A DNA stretch of 64,000 nt from Gymnopus androsaceus JB14 (GCA_009733575.1 ML769721.1:1-64000), one strand, 5' to 3'; positions 23,652 to 34,080 are shown, counted from the first letter of the stretch. Numbers and translations are program-made. The notes: generated by a model from the letters alone, not told the origin.

Positions 23652-24451
23652 TCAACTGCGGGTACTTTTACTACCATTCCCGTTGTTATCCACTGCGTAG
23701 TAGACCAAAAGTTATCAGCATAAAGACAATAGTAGTTAGTACAACTCACTCACTTGAAACATCATTTGCAATTATAAAATGGTCCCATAACTTCCATTTC
23801 AACCCACCTTCCGTCATATAATCATATACTGTCCTCCAGTCGCGACATATGTGTGTAGCGCCCTCCCTCGCCGTAGAGAAATTACGCAATGCAAAGTCTC
23901 CCGGCTCGAGCGTCTGGTCACTTTGGCATAAGATCCACTCTCGAAGATAATTCAAGCAGTGCTGAGTATGATGCCAGTCCGGCGAGCCCTCATTTGCAAG
24001 CTCAGATCTCCATCGCTGTATACAGTGAACTTGATGGATAACCGCAACTGTGACATACAGAGCTCGGTTATGTGGCCCTATGAGGAGCACAACGCCGTAG
24101 CTGTATGGCAAGTGGTTTTCCCATTCTGTTTTCGCGTCGGGACCCATTATTGAATAGTGTGAGCTCTCCTCGACGACAATCTCCACTGGATCCCCAAGGT
24201 TCAATGGGAGGTCTGCGGGAAAGTCATATCCATACGCTACATTGTAGGGATGTGAGGATACACAAAGGCGGATACCACTTCAAAGCTTACTGACCATACA
24301 TCTTCTCCGGCATGGATGTCAGGCGCTGAAGGGACTGGCGGTCAAAGCTCTCTACAACCAACCTCAGAAGTATTTGCGAGCAGATGACTGAGATGACACT
24401 TAGAGCGAAGAGTAAAGCCGCGTGGAAAGACGTTCTCGTTGGCAGCCTCAT
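23652..24451 (-). CDS. UstYa-family (DUF3328) oxidase-like protein U1
   Basis: Three exons: 24451-24295, 24236-23754 and 23692-23652, predicting 226 aa. Both introns are GT-AG, and all junctions keep phase. One N-terminal membrane segment (about residues 11-32) precedes the DUF3328 domain. Both family motifs are intact: HQVHCIQ and HTQHCLNYLRE, followed by CQSD. UstYa proteins in ustiloxin, phomopsin and asperipin pathways modify ribosomal peptides oxidatively, and these His/Cys motifs are thought essential. U3 (31721-32510) has identical exon 1 and exon 3 lengths and near-identical sequence, so the two are recent duplicates. It stands head-to-head with a But2-gene relic at 24.8-25.05 kb. The activity here is inferred. 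Confidence 0.88.
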
Positions 24452-24829
24452 GCTTTCGTTGCTGGTGAGTGAGAGGAGGAAAACTGCTTACGCTGTGAAA
24501 CGCTAGGTAGTCAGGGACTCCCAAGTGTACGGTGTATTCTAACCACCGTAAAGTATGCGCTTTGTCCCCATCATTCATGCTCCGTTCCTATTCGCATTTT
24601 TAGTTTAATCTTGGGACGTTTGATCGAACCATATTTCCCAGCAAGATACTCCAACTTCCAACTAAGTAACCTGGCTCGCACATTATGACAACTCGCATCA
24701 TTCCGCTATCGATTTTCCGTTTCGTTGCCTTCCTTTCCAGCTATGACAATTCGCATTGTTCCGTTATACGGAAACTATCAATTTTCGAAGTTCCGTTCTG
24801 CTTTCCAGCTAAAGTACTCTCATGTTTCA

Positions 24830-25045
24830 AGTGCATCACATTCTGCACAAGAAACTGATGAAACCAACAATAAAGACAATAGCTTTAAAGACAATTGTGG
24901 AGCACTAATTCGTGAATTCACTGTTCCATCTGATGATGCACGTCTTTTCATTCACGTATGTATATGTATACCACGATTCATTCATGCCAACAACAAAGTC
25001 ATGGAACAAGTGAGCACGTACGATAGATTGACTCTACACCATTAA
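24830..25045 (+). pseudogene. Relic of But2-domain gene, upstream of U1
   Basis: Pieces match the 5' part of the intact gene at 62551: GACAATTGTGGAGCACTAAT resembles its first donor region, and ACAAGTGAGCACGTACGATAG (about 25007) matches the part encoding ERVSTYINFDRL. The middle is deleted and no long frame remains. The relic is divergent from U1, as a similar relic is from U3. Confidence 0.6.
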
Positions 25046-25084
25046 TGATCACTTTTTCTCAGCGTATGTATCCTTTGCACAACC

Positions 25085-26597
25085 TTATGGCCCCAATGCT
25101 TTCGGATAGGGCATTCTCAGAGTCTTGGCAGTGGCTTTTAACATGAAGCTAGGCTCGCTTCCGTCACCCTCGTATGAGAATTAGTATCTAATATGGACAA
25201 TGCATAGACCGACTCACGATGAGATTAGTTGGGAACCCGACATCAAACGGAATGATGCTCTCCAGCTCTTTTATTTGCTTGGTAGTAAGAGAAATGCTCA
25301 GCGCCTCGAGATTATCCATGAGATGTTCAACTTTACGTCCACCGATGATGGGGAAAACATATGAGGTTTTCTGCATCACGTAGGCAATAGCGACTGGAAC
25401 AAAGAGTCAATTAACTAGGCCAAACAACCACAAAAGTATTAAACGTACTCGCCGTGATACTCTTCGCACCGATATCCTTTGCCATCTTTTCCAACGCATG
25501 GCTCATTTTGACCTGGTCGTCACTTCGTTCCCAGCTCCCGGTCATCGAGCGGCCATTTTCACCTGTAGTGCGACGCTTTTCCTCTTCTGCATCTGTGCGA
25601 ATCTTCCCACCCGCCAGGACCGACCAGGGGGAAAGCGCCATGCCTGTAGAAATCAAACTGAGACTAGGAAGGAGCTTTGGATCGTAGGATGGTACTAACC
25701 AAAGGTCCGCGCCATGGGAATAATATCCCGCTCAAACGAACGATCCATAATATTCCATCTACCCTGATAGATCACGAAGGGAGTCTTTCCGTGAGCCTTG
25801 GCGTAGGTATTTGCGCTTGCGACAATCCAGGCGGGGGTATCGGAGATTCCCTAAAGAATGGATCAGTCAGTTCGAACTAACGGTCATAATAATAAGATGA
25901 ACTGAACACACCAAATAAACTATTTTTCCCAAGGCGACTAAATGATGCAAGCTATCCATTACCTCCTCTATACTGGTATCAAAGTCCCACCAGTGCACGT
26001 ACAAGATGTCAATATAGTCGGTGCGCAGCTTTTGCAAACTCGCCTCTACACTGAGGCGCAAGGATTTGGCGTTGTTTCCGACGTAATTGACCGATTGTTT
26101 GATGGAAGTATCATGTTTTTTAAAATCGCTTGTGTACTACGATAGTAATGTGAACACGGAGGAAGGAAATCAATCGATGAATGGACTTGCCTTGGTGGCA
26201 ATAACCAATTGATCACGGTTTCCTCGCTTTTCCATCCATTCGCCGATGAACTGCTCCGATGATTCATCCTGACTGCCAGATATGCGTAAACCAGTAAAAT
26301 AAACGGCGAGAGATCCGTCAACGCACTAGTTATTCGCTGTATCGATAAAGTTACCGCCCATGTCATAGTAAGCATCGAGTAGCTCGAAGCTGCTCTCTTT
26401 GTCCATGCTCCCTAACATCTGAGAAAAAAGTCAGATCTTACTCCTAAATAACGACGAGAACTCGCCTCATTCCATTGGTCACCAATACTATTTCCCCCAA
26501 GACATATCGGCGAAACCCTCACACCTGCACGAGGGGAAAGCACTCGATACACACCAAGCTTCGTCTCAGGTTCAGGGGCTGGTTTGAATACTGACAT
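25085..26597 (-). CDS. Aldo/keto reductase, aryl-alcohol dehydrogenase type
   Basis: Eight exons (26597-26466, 26418-26327, 26272-26191, 26136-25912, 25850-25700, 25643-25449, 25393-25218, 25168-25085) give 378 aa, the usual length for fungal aryl-alcohol dehydrogenase-like AKRs. The catalytic tetrad is visible: Asp in NFIDTANNY, Tyr in NYQDESSEQ, Lys in IATKYTSD, His in YVHWWD. The NADP-binding C-terminal half ([12 protein letters not shown]) is intact. Introns 1 and 3 start with GC instead of GT. The gene is divergent from U2 across 645 bp, suggesting a shared promoter region. It would reduce an aldehyde or ketone with NADPH; a tailoring role for a local peptide product is inference. Confidence 0.92.
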
Positions 26598-27242
26598 AGT
26601 AGTTGATAGCGGAAGGCGACCTCGAAATTCGGTCGCTTTTGTAGCGTAAGTACAAGTGTGCGAGAGCTTTCACTTTTAAATACATGACTAACGTCATGAG
26701 GGAGCCGTAATCAATGTATTACCGATTAGCCAATTCTTATGGTTATGCACACCGCCAATAATTATTTCTTAGTACTTAGAGAGGAGAAAAATCCAGACCT
26801 ATCGACAAATTCCAAAACAATATTTTCAGCCGCCTGGACCTGAAGTAATCAGCTTCAGCTGATCCGAAACCGAATTACTCTGAAAACCTATCTGTATGTC
26901 CTTTTTAAGTATTCTCAGTCCGAATGAGGCATATTTATCGAAGGTGTGACAAGATGAGGCTCTTCGGATTGCGGATATAAGCTTATGGCATGGATGCGAG
27001 TGGTAACTTAAATTCGGCTCTCCATGAGTGCCGGTGCTATATCGAATCATGATTATCATTCCATCGGACATTGATACCCGTAGCCGTGTTAAGTATTTTG
27101 AGGTGTTGAACTTGCCGAAATAGCTCCCACCTGAGTCAATGGCTCATTCTGTTCTTCGGAGTGCTTACTTGGTATAAATATAGATAGCGACATTTGAGCC
27201 TTAAGCCCTGACGGAGGGTGGCCTAGTGATCAATTGCCTTTC
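26598..27242. promoter_or_regulatory. Bidirectional intergenic region, AKR / U2
   Basis: GGTATAAATATAG at about 27171-27183 is a TATA box some 65 bp before the U2 start. ATTTAAAAG, read on the minus strand near 26680, could serve the AKR gene. The U2-side part (about 26980-27240) recurs in degraded form at 52800-53070, marking the segmental duplication. Confidence 0.5.
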
Positions 27243-27887
27243 ATGTCTCGCAAACCAAGCAACCTTCTCTTTTTCTTGGGATTTCTCCTCATTTGTATAA
27301 AGATCTCTTACACCTGGCTAGTTCTGAGGATGGTTCCATATACGACTACCTCAATTGAGCCTAAAGGTTATTTTTCTGACTTTCTCTACTGAGATTCCCA
27401 GTCAACTAACAACCTTTTTTTTTTAGCGCATACAGGCGTTAACCCAAGTATGACATGGAATATCGGAGATTTGGGCTCCGTCATCCTCTCTTTTGAGGAG
27501 ACAAGTCACTATCAAATCCAAGGGCAAAGAGCCGACGAAGAGTGGGCAGCTTTGGCACCGAATGGGGGAGTAGTTTATCTGGGAGAGAACCATGACCCCT
27601 TTACTCCATCTATGTTCCACCAACTCCGCTGCCTTGACATCATACGCAAAGACATTGTTCGAGTGCGGGGCTCAGAAAACCCTGTTGAGCCACTCGAACT
27701 TACGCAGCACTGCATGAATTACTTGCGGCAGATGGTACTCTGCCGTTCGGACGTTGCTTTGGAGTATTGCGCTGGGAAGCCTCATGTTGAGGTCTTTCCG
27801 TTAACATATGAGTGTCAGGACTGGCGACAGCTGTACTCGGCGCTAGAGGTTAATCAGGCGAGCTTGAAGCAAATGCGTGTAAAATAG
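27243..27887 (+). CDS. UstYa-family (DUF3328) protein U2 with altered motifs
   Basis: Two exons, 27243-27366 and 27427-27887, joined by a 60-bp GT-AG intron with a poly-T acceptor, give 194 aa. A membrane segment (residues about 8-28) is followed by the DUF3328 domain (SFEETSHYQIQG, MFHQLRCLDIIRKD, LTQHCMNYLRQMVLCRSD). Compared with U1 and U3, each paired-His motif has lost one His: HQLRC instead of HxxHC, and LTQHC instead of HxxHC. I have an impression that such forms recur in agaricomycete homologues, so it may be a distinct subgroup rather than decay; the frame is fully open. It lies just upstream of the peptide genes, in the same direction. Confidence 0.88.
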
Positions 27888-28352
27888 GTACTGTAGGACG
27901 TTGCCAGTGCTCTACTTTGGCTCTAGCTACTATTATTACATTCCTGTCATTTGAGGACATCTATTTCATTACAGCCATCTTAGTAAAGTAAATCCAGTAG
28001 TACGTCAATATTCTCAGTCATGGTCGAATGGTGTCTGGATTCTTCTTCTTTTGCTTTGTTAGTCAAAATAAAGTTGATGCAGGCACTAAGTAGTCATAGA
28101 GTAATCTAAAGAAAGACGTTCCTGAGTTATTGATCGGATGTAAGCGATGATATTTGGATTAAGAGGTACCACTAGTCTTGATATCAGTGAATGAGGTTTT
28201 CTGCAACATTCACGGTATCACTGGTATATAGAAATACACATCGATTTTGGGAATGGGCTAAGTCTCTCACCTCTAACCGGTGATTGCGGCCGAGGCATCC
28301 CGGATGCATACTATTCTTGGCTCGCTGTGCAGGTTTCGTGGTGTGGGAGGCC
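27888..28352. other. Intergenic: 3' flank block shared with the peptide genes
   Basis: No gene is seen. 28122-28345 (GAGTTATTGATCGGATGTAA to CGCTGTGCAGGTTTCGTG) matches the 3' flanks of pepA (29266-29490), pepB (31447-31520) and pepC (56222-56415). It lies before pepA rather than after a peptide gene, so it may be the tail of a lost array member. Confidence 0.6.
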
Positions 28353-28575
28353 ATCAGCAAAACCTGGATGGTTGATAAGACATCTTAATACACTGGAGCA
28401 AGGGTCTCCAGAGAGCTCCAGAGACTCAGAGCTCTGAGAACCATCCAATCGCTTTTTGACAGCTGTCAAACCTGTCCAAAGGCGATTGAATGGCTCTGAG
28501 TGCTCTGAGTTCTAGATCTCTGGAGAGGGTACCCTTGCTCCAGAATGTATTGGCCAAGATACAGGTTTTGCTGAT
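28353..28575. mobile_element. ATCAGCAAAACC-family MITE, divergent copy
   Basis: Ends ATCAGCAAAACCTGG and ACAGGTTTTGCTGAT are inverted. The inner arms hold paired CTCCAGAG words and TTTGACAGCTGTCAAA. Other copies are at 33904, 48391, 57049 and 62013. It ends about 60 bp upstream of the pepA TATA box. Confidence 0.7.
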
Positions 28576-28637
28576 GGACCATGACAGCACCTTTTACCTG
28601 TCCATGAACCTATCACAACAATGGAAAGTGTTGCTGA

Positions 28638-28643
28638 TATAAA
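28638..28643 (+). promoter_or_regulatory. TATA box of pepA
   Basis: GATATAAAG lies 60 bp upstream of the start codon. The following block TCCACGCCTGAGCTGCAAAC is conserved at the same place before pepB and pepD, so the core promoter was duplicated with the gene. Confidence 0.65.
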
Positions 28644-28697
28644 GTCCACGCCTGAGCTGCAAACAAAAACCCATTCTTTCCCAGAAACATCTCCAAG

Positions 28698-28914
28698 ATG
28701 AAGCTCACTCTCGCATCCTCGATCATACTAGCATTCTTTACAATCTTCCAATTTGCTAACGGCACAGTTACTCCTGATGATGAAGCTGATGGTCAGCCAT
28801 TTACATCTCATGGTACTCTGCTGGGTCTCAGAATATATCTGATATGTGGCTTGGTTTGCAGCTGCCATTCTGGATGCTGAGCCTGCACCCGCAGCGTTCA
28901 TTGGCCTTGCATAA
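28698..28914 (+). CDS. Small secreted peptide precursor pepA (candidate RiPP precursor)
   Basis: Exons 28698-28791 and 28862-28914 (intron GTCAGC...TTTGCAG, phase 1) encode 48 aa. Residues 1-22 form a signal peptide (hydrophobic core, cleavage plausible after ANG). The rest is an acidic spacer (TVTPDDEAD), then AAILDAEPAPAAFIGLA. The intron falls at the leader/tail boundary. No Cys, no Tyr and no dibasic Kex2 site is present. Exon 2 is the part shared with pepB, pepC and pepD, all ending FIG plus one or two variable residues. Its position beside three UstYa genes suggests a modified peptide. A plain small secreted peptide is the main alternative. Confidence 0.7.
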
Positions 28915-29738
28915 ATCATTACATACGTCCAGCCATGTCTGTCCCATTATATGGTGAGCCAACATACAAAGTGAATCCGACTTGATTGTTTCTATTAAAA
29001 GCTTTTTAGAGCATCCCTAGTATCCGGGAAAAGGGGCAAGGGAATGGCTAATGTTTCTGTCCTACCGCTGATTCGGAAGTTACGGATGATGTGCTGGAAA
29101 CTCACGCATGGAGACTCAGGATCCAAACGTAACTAAGTCTATGTAAACAAATTACAATCAAAGCTGAACTCTGAAAGTTGAAACCATTTATTACACAACG
29201 AAAAGCCCGAAGACCTCCAATTTAATGAGTGTCAGACTGAAATTTGGAAAGATATTATCAAAGATGTTCCCGAGTTATTGATGGGATGTAAGCGATGATA
29301 TTTGGATTAAGAAGTACCGCTGGTTGTATCAGTGAAGTATGTTTTCTGCAACTTGCGCAGTACCACTGGCATATGCAAATACACATCCATTTTTGGAATG
29401 GACTAAGTCTCTCACCTCTAACTTCCAGTGATTGATACTGACGCATCCTGGATCTATGCTATTCTTTACTCGCTGTGCAGGTTTCGTGCTCGATAGCACC
29501 TTTTATCTCGTCGTAAATAGAGTGTATATATCTTGTACTAAAAATAAAATACATGGAAACCTGGTTGCTACGAAGAATGCTGCCGCAAGGTAGAACCGTA
29601 GAAGTACCTTGAACGTTGAGCTTACCTTACCTCAACTCGGTTCCATGATAGGCAAGCAATTGTTCATCTGAGTCCTTATGCAAATTGTAATACATACTGT
29701 AAATATTTCCGTTACAGTGCTTTTCATTGGTCTGCGGA
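28915..29738. other. Peptide-gene 3' flank, duplicated at 55863-57353
   Basis: No gene is seen. The stretch (GTCTGTCCCATT, GGGGCAAGGGAATGGCTAAT, CAACGAAAAGCCC and TTCGTGCTCGATAGCACC blocks) is collinear with the region after pepC, where extra MITEs interrupt it. Parts also follow pepB and pepD. Confidence 0.7.
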
Positions 29739-30523
29739 ATACAAAAATAAGATAAAACTGAGCGCCTACCTCGGCATCAGCGGCCAAGCGGCTCCAGCGG
29801 TACTACAGCTCTTTCCTTCTCCCATAATGTAAAATGCCCTTCTTCTATAGGGTCCTTACCCGCCTTTGAGGCAAAGTCAATAAACGGATATCAGAAAGGG
29901 GATATGAAAAGCTTCAGCACTGGGGAGACGTTCAGCGCTTTACAACAGACTCGTTTACGGCGGACTCGAAAGGTCTAAACTTGACCAATGCTATAATCCA
30001 GAAGCACCGAGCGACAGGCCCTTCTTTAAGCTCAGTGTTGTCCTACAATCCTAGTCCCACAGTCTCGTATCCTGAGCGTGTTTTGAGTGCTCAATTCCAT
30101 TTCATCACCTCAGATGACGTGAGCCAGCAAATCCCCCAGTGTCGACCTTGAACGACAGCATTGTCGTGACTTGTCAAAGCTCCCAGGAGTATGGTTGCAG
30201 CTCGTCCTCCAGTAGGCGTTCACATCCCACATAAGAAATCGTCCAGCTCAATTAGCAGTCTTCCAGTCCCTCCTTGTCGCACTCCTATACCTTCCTGTTT
30301 GGTCCTCGACCATGCTTCACACCCATCAGTATCGTCCTAACTCTCTCAGAATACTTACTGGTATATACAAGCGTCCAATGAGAATGACTCATTGCATTGA
30401 ACAAAAACTTTACTGTTTACACACAACGAAATTCACATCGGATGACATTCATTATGGGAGAAGGAAAGAGCTGTAGTGCCGCTGATGCCGAGGTGGGCGC
30501 TCAATTTTATCTTATTTTTGTAT
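29739..30523. mobile_element. TIR element with ATACAAAAATAAGATAAAA ends
   Basis: Roughly 85-bp inverted ends (ATACAAAAATAAGATAAAA, then GCGCC, CCTCGGCATCAGCGG, CAGCTCTTTCCTTCTCCC) bound a 785-bp non-coding element. It sits between pepA and pepB. The equivalent place in the pepC-pepD copy (about 58265-58280) lacks it, so it inserted after the duplication or was lost there. Confidence 0.8.
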
Positions 30524-30576
30524 ACTCAACTCTAAGCTCAAGACTTCGATGCAATCTCTGATGAGTCATGCTAGGC

Positions 30577-30790
30577 CGTATCCATATTTAGAACATTAGC
30601 TCGAGTTACCCTGACAAGGTCATCAACCTTCATGGAGTAAAGGCATCTCGATTTCACCTCTACCTCACCTTGCGGAGCTACGAAATACGAGATATGTTCA
30701 GGCACCTTGAATTGACCTGTTTTTTTGTGTTTAACTTACGAGCCGAAACAAGTGGGTCAATCAATACAGCCTTAGTTATGATGGCCTTCC
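30577..30790 (-). pseudogene. Antisense ORF fragment upstream of pepB (paralogue at 58322)
   Basis: On the minus strand a tail YFVAPQGEVEVKSRC then LYSMKVDDLVRVTRAN, ending MDTA-stop, matches the fragment at 58322-58528 with about six differences. The N-terminal part (TKAVLIDPLVSAR) is out of frame here. I do not recognise the family. It may be a gene remnant carried along in the duplicated segment. Confidence 0.4.
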
Positions 30791-30825
30791 CATGAATCTA
30801 TCATAAAAATGGAAAACGTCGCTGA

Positions 30826-30831
30826 TATAAA
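30826..30831 (+). promoter_or_regulatory. TATA box of pepB
   Basis: GATATAAAA, 61 bp before the start, sits in the same context as in pepA and pepD. Confidence 0.65.
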
Positions 30832-30886
30832 ATCCACGCCTGAGCTGCAAACAAAAATCTGTTTTTTTTCCAGAAACATACCCAAG

Positions 30887-31093
30887 ATGAAGTTCATTCT
30901 CGCACCATCGTACATACTGGCATTCTTCACAATATTCCAATTTGCCAATGGCGCAGTTGCTCCTAAGGATGAAGTTGATGGTCAGGGTCTCATTTTACTC
31001 TGCTAGTTTCCAGAGTATGTCTGATGTGTGGTTTTTTTTGCAGCTGCCATTCTGGATGCTGCACCTGCTCCCGCAATTTTTATTGGTGAATAA
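30887..31093 (+). CDS. Small secreted peptide precursor pepB
   Basis: Exons 30887-30980 and 31044-31093 (GTCAGG...TTTGCAG, phase 1) encode 47 aa: signal peptide 1-22, spacer AVAPKDEVD, tail AAILDAAPAPAIFIGE. An ATG at 30809 is upstream of the TATA box, so 30887 is the likely start. Against pepA, the changes in exon 2 cluster at the Glu/Ala position before PAPA and at the last residues. FIG is unchanged. It is followed 630 bp later by the convergent U3. Confidence 0.7.
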
Positions 31094-31720
31094 ATGACTA
31101 GAAGCATCCAACCACGTCTGTCCCATTGCCTAGTGAGCAAATATGCAAAGCGAATCCTACTTAATTGTTTCTAATAAGCTATTTAGAGCATCCATAGTAT
31201 CCGAGAAGAGGGGCAAGGGAATGGCTAATGTTTCTGTACAACCATTGATTCGGAAGTTACGAATGCTGTGTTAGAAAATCACGTATGGAGACGCAGGAAT
31301 CGATTCGAACGTACTAAGCCTGTGTAAACAATCAAAGCAGAATTCTAAAGGTTGAAACTATTTATTACACAACGAAAAGCCCGAGGACCTCCAATTTAAT
31401 GAGTGTGAGATGAAATTTGGAAAGATTTATCAAACTTGATGTTCCCGAGTTATTGATGGGATGTAAGCGATGATATTTGAATTGAGAAGTACCACTGGTC
31501 TTGACATCAGTGAAGTAGGTTTCGAATCAGTTCTCAAAATTAAAGCGAGGAATAATGCCTCTAGCTGAGTTAAAGCACTAAGAGCCTAGGACATTAAGCA
31601 TTGGCCCAGAATTTCAGGAAGAACTTTGTTTTTCATTAGATTATGCTGCGCAATTTCTATACTGGAAAAATAGTTAGAGTGGCTTTCCGTTGTACTAAGT
31701 ACTCTTTCCAGCAAGACATA

Positions 31721-32510
31721 TCAGCTGTGGGTAATTCCAGTTCCGTTGCCGCCGAGCTCCACTGTGTATATCCCATAAGTTATCAGCATTGACGACAATA
31801 GCGGTCAGTCAGAATCACTTACTTGGGACATCATGTGCAATTATATAACGGTTCCATTTCAGCCATCCTTCAGTCATGTATTCGTATACTCTACTCCAAT
31901 TGCGACACTTGTGTGTAGCGCCCTCCCTTGCTGTAGAGAAGTTACGCAATACAAAGTCTCCCGGCTCGAGCGTCTGGTCACTTTGGCATAAGATCCACTC
32001 TCGAAGATAATTCAAGCAGTGCTGAGTGTGACCCCAGTCCGGCGAGCCCTCGTTCGCAAGCTCGGTTCTCCAGCGCTGTATACAGTGGACTTGGTGGATA
32101 ATCGCAACATACATAGCCCGGTTATGAGAACCCAGGCGGACAACACCACCGCGACTGTATGGCAAGTGGTATGCCCATTCTGTTTTCGCGTCGGAACCCG
32201 TTATTGCATAGTGAGAGCTTTCCTCGACGAAAATCTCCACTGGATCCCCAAGGTCCAAAGGGAGGTCTGCGGGAAAGTCATCTCCTTCATACGCTATAAT
32301 TCAGGGACGTGAGGATATACATAAAGGCGGATGCCACTTCAAAGCTTACTGACAATACATCTTCTCCGGCATGGATGTCTGGCGCTGAAAGGACTGGCGG
32401 TCAAAGCTCTCTACAACCAGCCTCAGAAGTATTTGCGAGCAGATGACCGAGATGACACTCAGAGCGAAGAGTAAAACCGCGTGGCAAGACGTTCTTGTTG
32501 GCAGTCTCAT
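31721..32510 (-). CDS. UstYa-family (DUF3328) oxidase-like protein U3
   Basis: Exons 32510-32354, 32293-31823 and 31761-31721 give 222 aa; splice phases match U1 exactly. A membrane segment (residues about 11-32) precedes the domain. Motifs HQVHCIQRW and HTQHCLNYLRE with CQSD are intact. It differs from U1 by a four-residue net deletion in exon 2 and scattered substitutions. Introns are also alike, pointing to recent duplication or gene conversion. It is convergent with pepB. A But2-gene relic lies upstream at 32.75-32.91 kb, mirroring U1. Confidence 0.88.
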
Positions 32511-32749
32511 GCTATCGTTGTTGGTACAAGAAAATTCAAGGTAGCATTGCATACAACTGCATTAATAACCGCCATAAATGACGCTCATGAGCTTTGCTGT
32601 GCAGGTGTTCCCCATCTTGTATCTCGGGGCTATAACCTCGGGATATAATCGGACCTGCAGGATGCTCCAACTTCTCTGACTCGCACATTATGTCAACACG
32701 TATCGTTCCAGAACTATAAACTTCCGACCTAATTCTCACGTTTCAAGTA

Positions 32750-32910
32750 CATCATATTCTGCACCAGAAACTGATGAGATGTTCCGAAAGAGAATTGTGA
32801 GCTTCCGGTCTCTGAGCACTAATAATTTATCAAGAAGAATTATATTTAGTCCGTGCCAGTTTTCACAAGCCCATCTACTGGACGAGCGCCCTGATCTTGT
32901 CGTGACTCTA
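32750..32910 (+). pseudogene. Relic of But2-domain gene, upstream of U3
   Basis: GAATTGTGAGCTTCC, GAGCACTAATAATT, ATATTTAGTCC and CAAGCCCATCTACTGGACGA follow the same order as in the first exon, intron and second exon of the intact gene at 62551. No open frame remains. With the relic beside U1, this shows an ancestral divergent But2/UstYa gene pair. Confidence 0.65.
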
Positions 32911-33496
32911 CATATCTCATCTTGATGTTGTTGATGGTGTTCTTTTTACCATTTCTCGTCCGAGATGGCTGTGCCATAGTTCAAATGGACACAAATGTTC
33001 ACGAACCTAAATGAACGTGCATATGTCAGGGCTCATGGCACATGTGAGACATAGATAAGGTATACGTCGTAGCCGTTTATCTGCCTACTTAAAGCTCCGC
33101 TCAATCTACACCCGCAATATCTCATTTTCTTCTCGAAAAATCGTTGTGAGAGCTCAAACAATAGATACGCAGAAGATACGCAGATTACACTTTCAAATCA
33201 ATTATTGCCCTACCCAGCCTGTGCTTGCACTTGCAATTTCTTCCCAGAAAGTTCCCCACCACTGCCTGGACAACCAGCTAATTGTGAACAATGTGCATCT
33301 CTGCATTCAATGCGCACACTTTTTACTTACAATTCTTTTTTGTGACACTTGATCCCAAGCCTAAAGAAGTTTAAGATGCCAAGCTAGATATGGATGGAAG
33401 ACTGTGCAGTCAACATCATCCCCTCTATTGTCAGCTGCTAGCATAAAGGCCCAGAATGCTGGGTGCTTGGTTCTGGGCTGCTTGCATTTGGAAATG
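32911..33496. other. Intergenic, nothing recognised
   Basis: No family-level coding similarity is seen. A short ORF at 33146 lacks supporting features. The next element begins at 33497. Confidence 0.4.
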
Positions 33497-33903
33497 CCAC
33501 TTCAGTCACCTACTAAAAGATACCTACTTAGGCTTAACTTTTGCCTTCTAAGTTGGACTTAAGTAGGGGTAAATGCCTGCCATATTCCACCATGGTAAGA
33601 CCAAGGATGGTATTACCATGGTACTACCATGATGTTATTACCATGATACTACCATGATATTACATGGGTGGTAATACCATGAGTGGTAGTACCATGGGTG
33701 GTATTGTCTATTGTTACCCATCTAACCTTTAACCCTAACCCCTAATCCTAACCCCTAAGGCCTCATTTATAAATCTCAATTCCTGACATTTCTTTGGTAA
33801 AATAAGCAACCATCAGTGCTGATAGATGTAGCTACATGTGCATAAGTAATGTCATACTTTACTAGTACTGGTATTAGAACCAATACATATAGTACTAAGT
33901 CAC

Positions 33904-34080
33904 ATCAGCAAAACCTGTATTTTTGCTGGAGGTCTCTGGAGATCTCTGGAGCTTGACAGCTGTCAAAAAAAACTGTCAATTTTCTCCAGAGCTCTCCAGA
34001 GGTCTCTGGAATAGGGTACCTTGCTCCAGAGATGTCCCAAATGAATGGGTTTTCTCCAGCAAAATACAGGTTTTGCTGAT
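33904..34080. mobile_element. ATCAGCAAAACC-family MITE
   Basis: ATCAGCAAAACCTG and CAGGTTTTGCTGAT ends, 177 bp, with inner CTCCAGAG/CTCTGGAG arms and a TTGACAGCTGTCAA centre. Confidence 0.85.

Noticed and set aside
24342..24578. Minus-strand ORF of 78 codons overlapping U1 exon 1
   Set aside because: It is in a different frame from the U1 leader, which starts at 24451 and matches U3 exon 1 in length and sequence.
28698..28880. pepA read through without splicing (60 aa with Cys residues)
   Set aside because: The unspliced tail is not conserved in pepB or pepD, whereas the spliced tail is conserved in all four copies with canonical sites.
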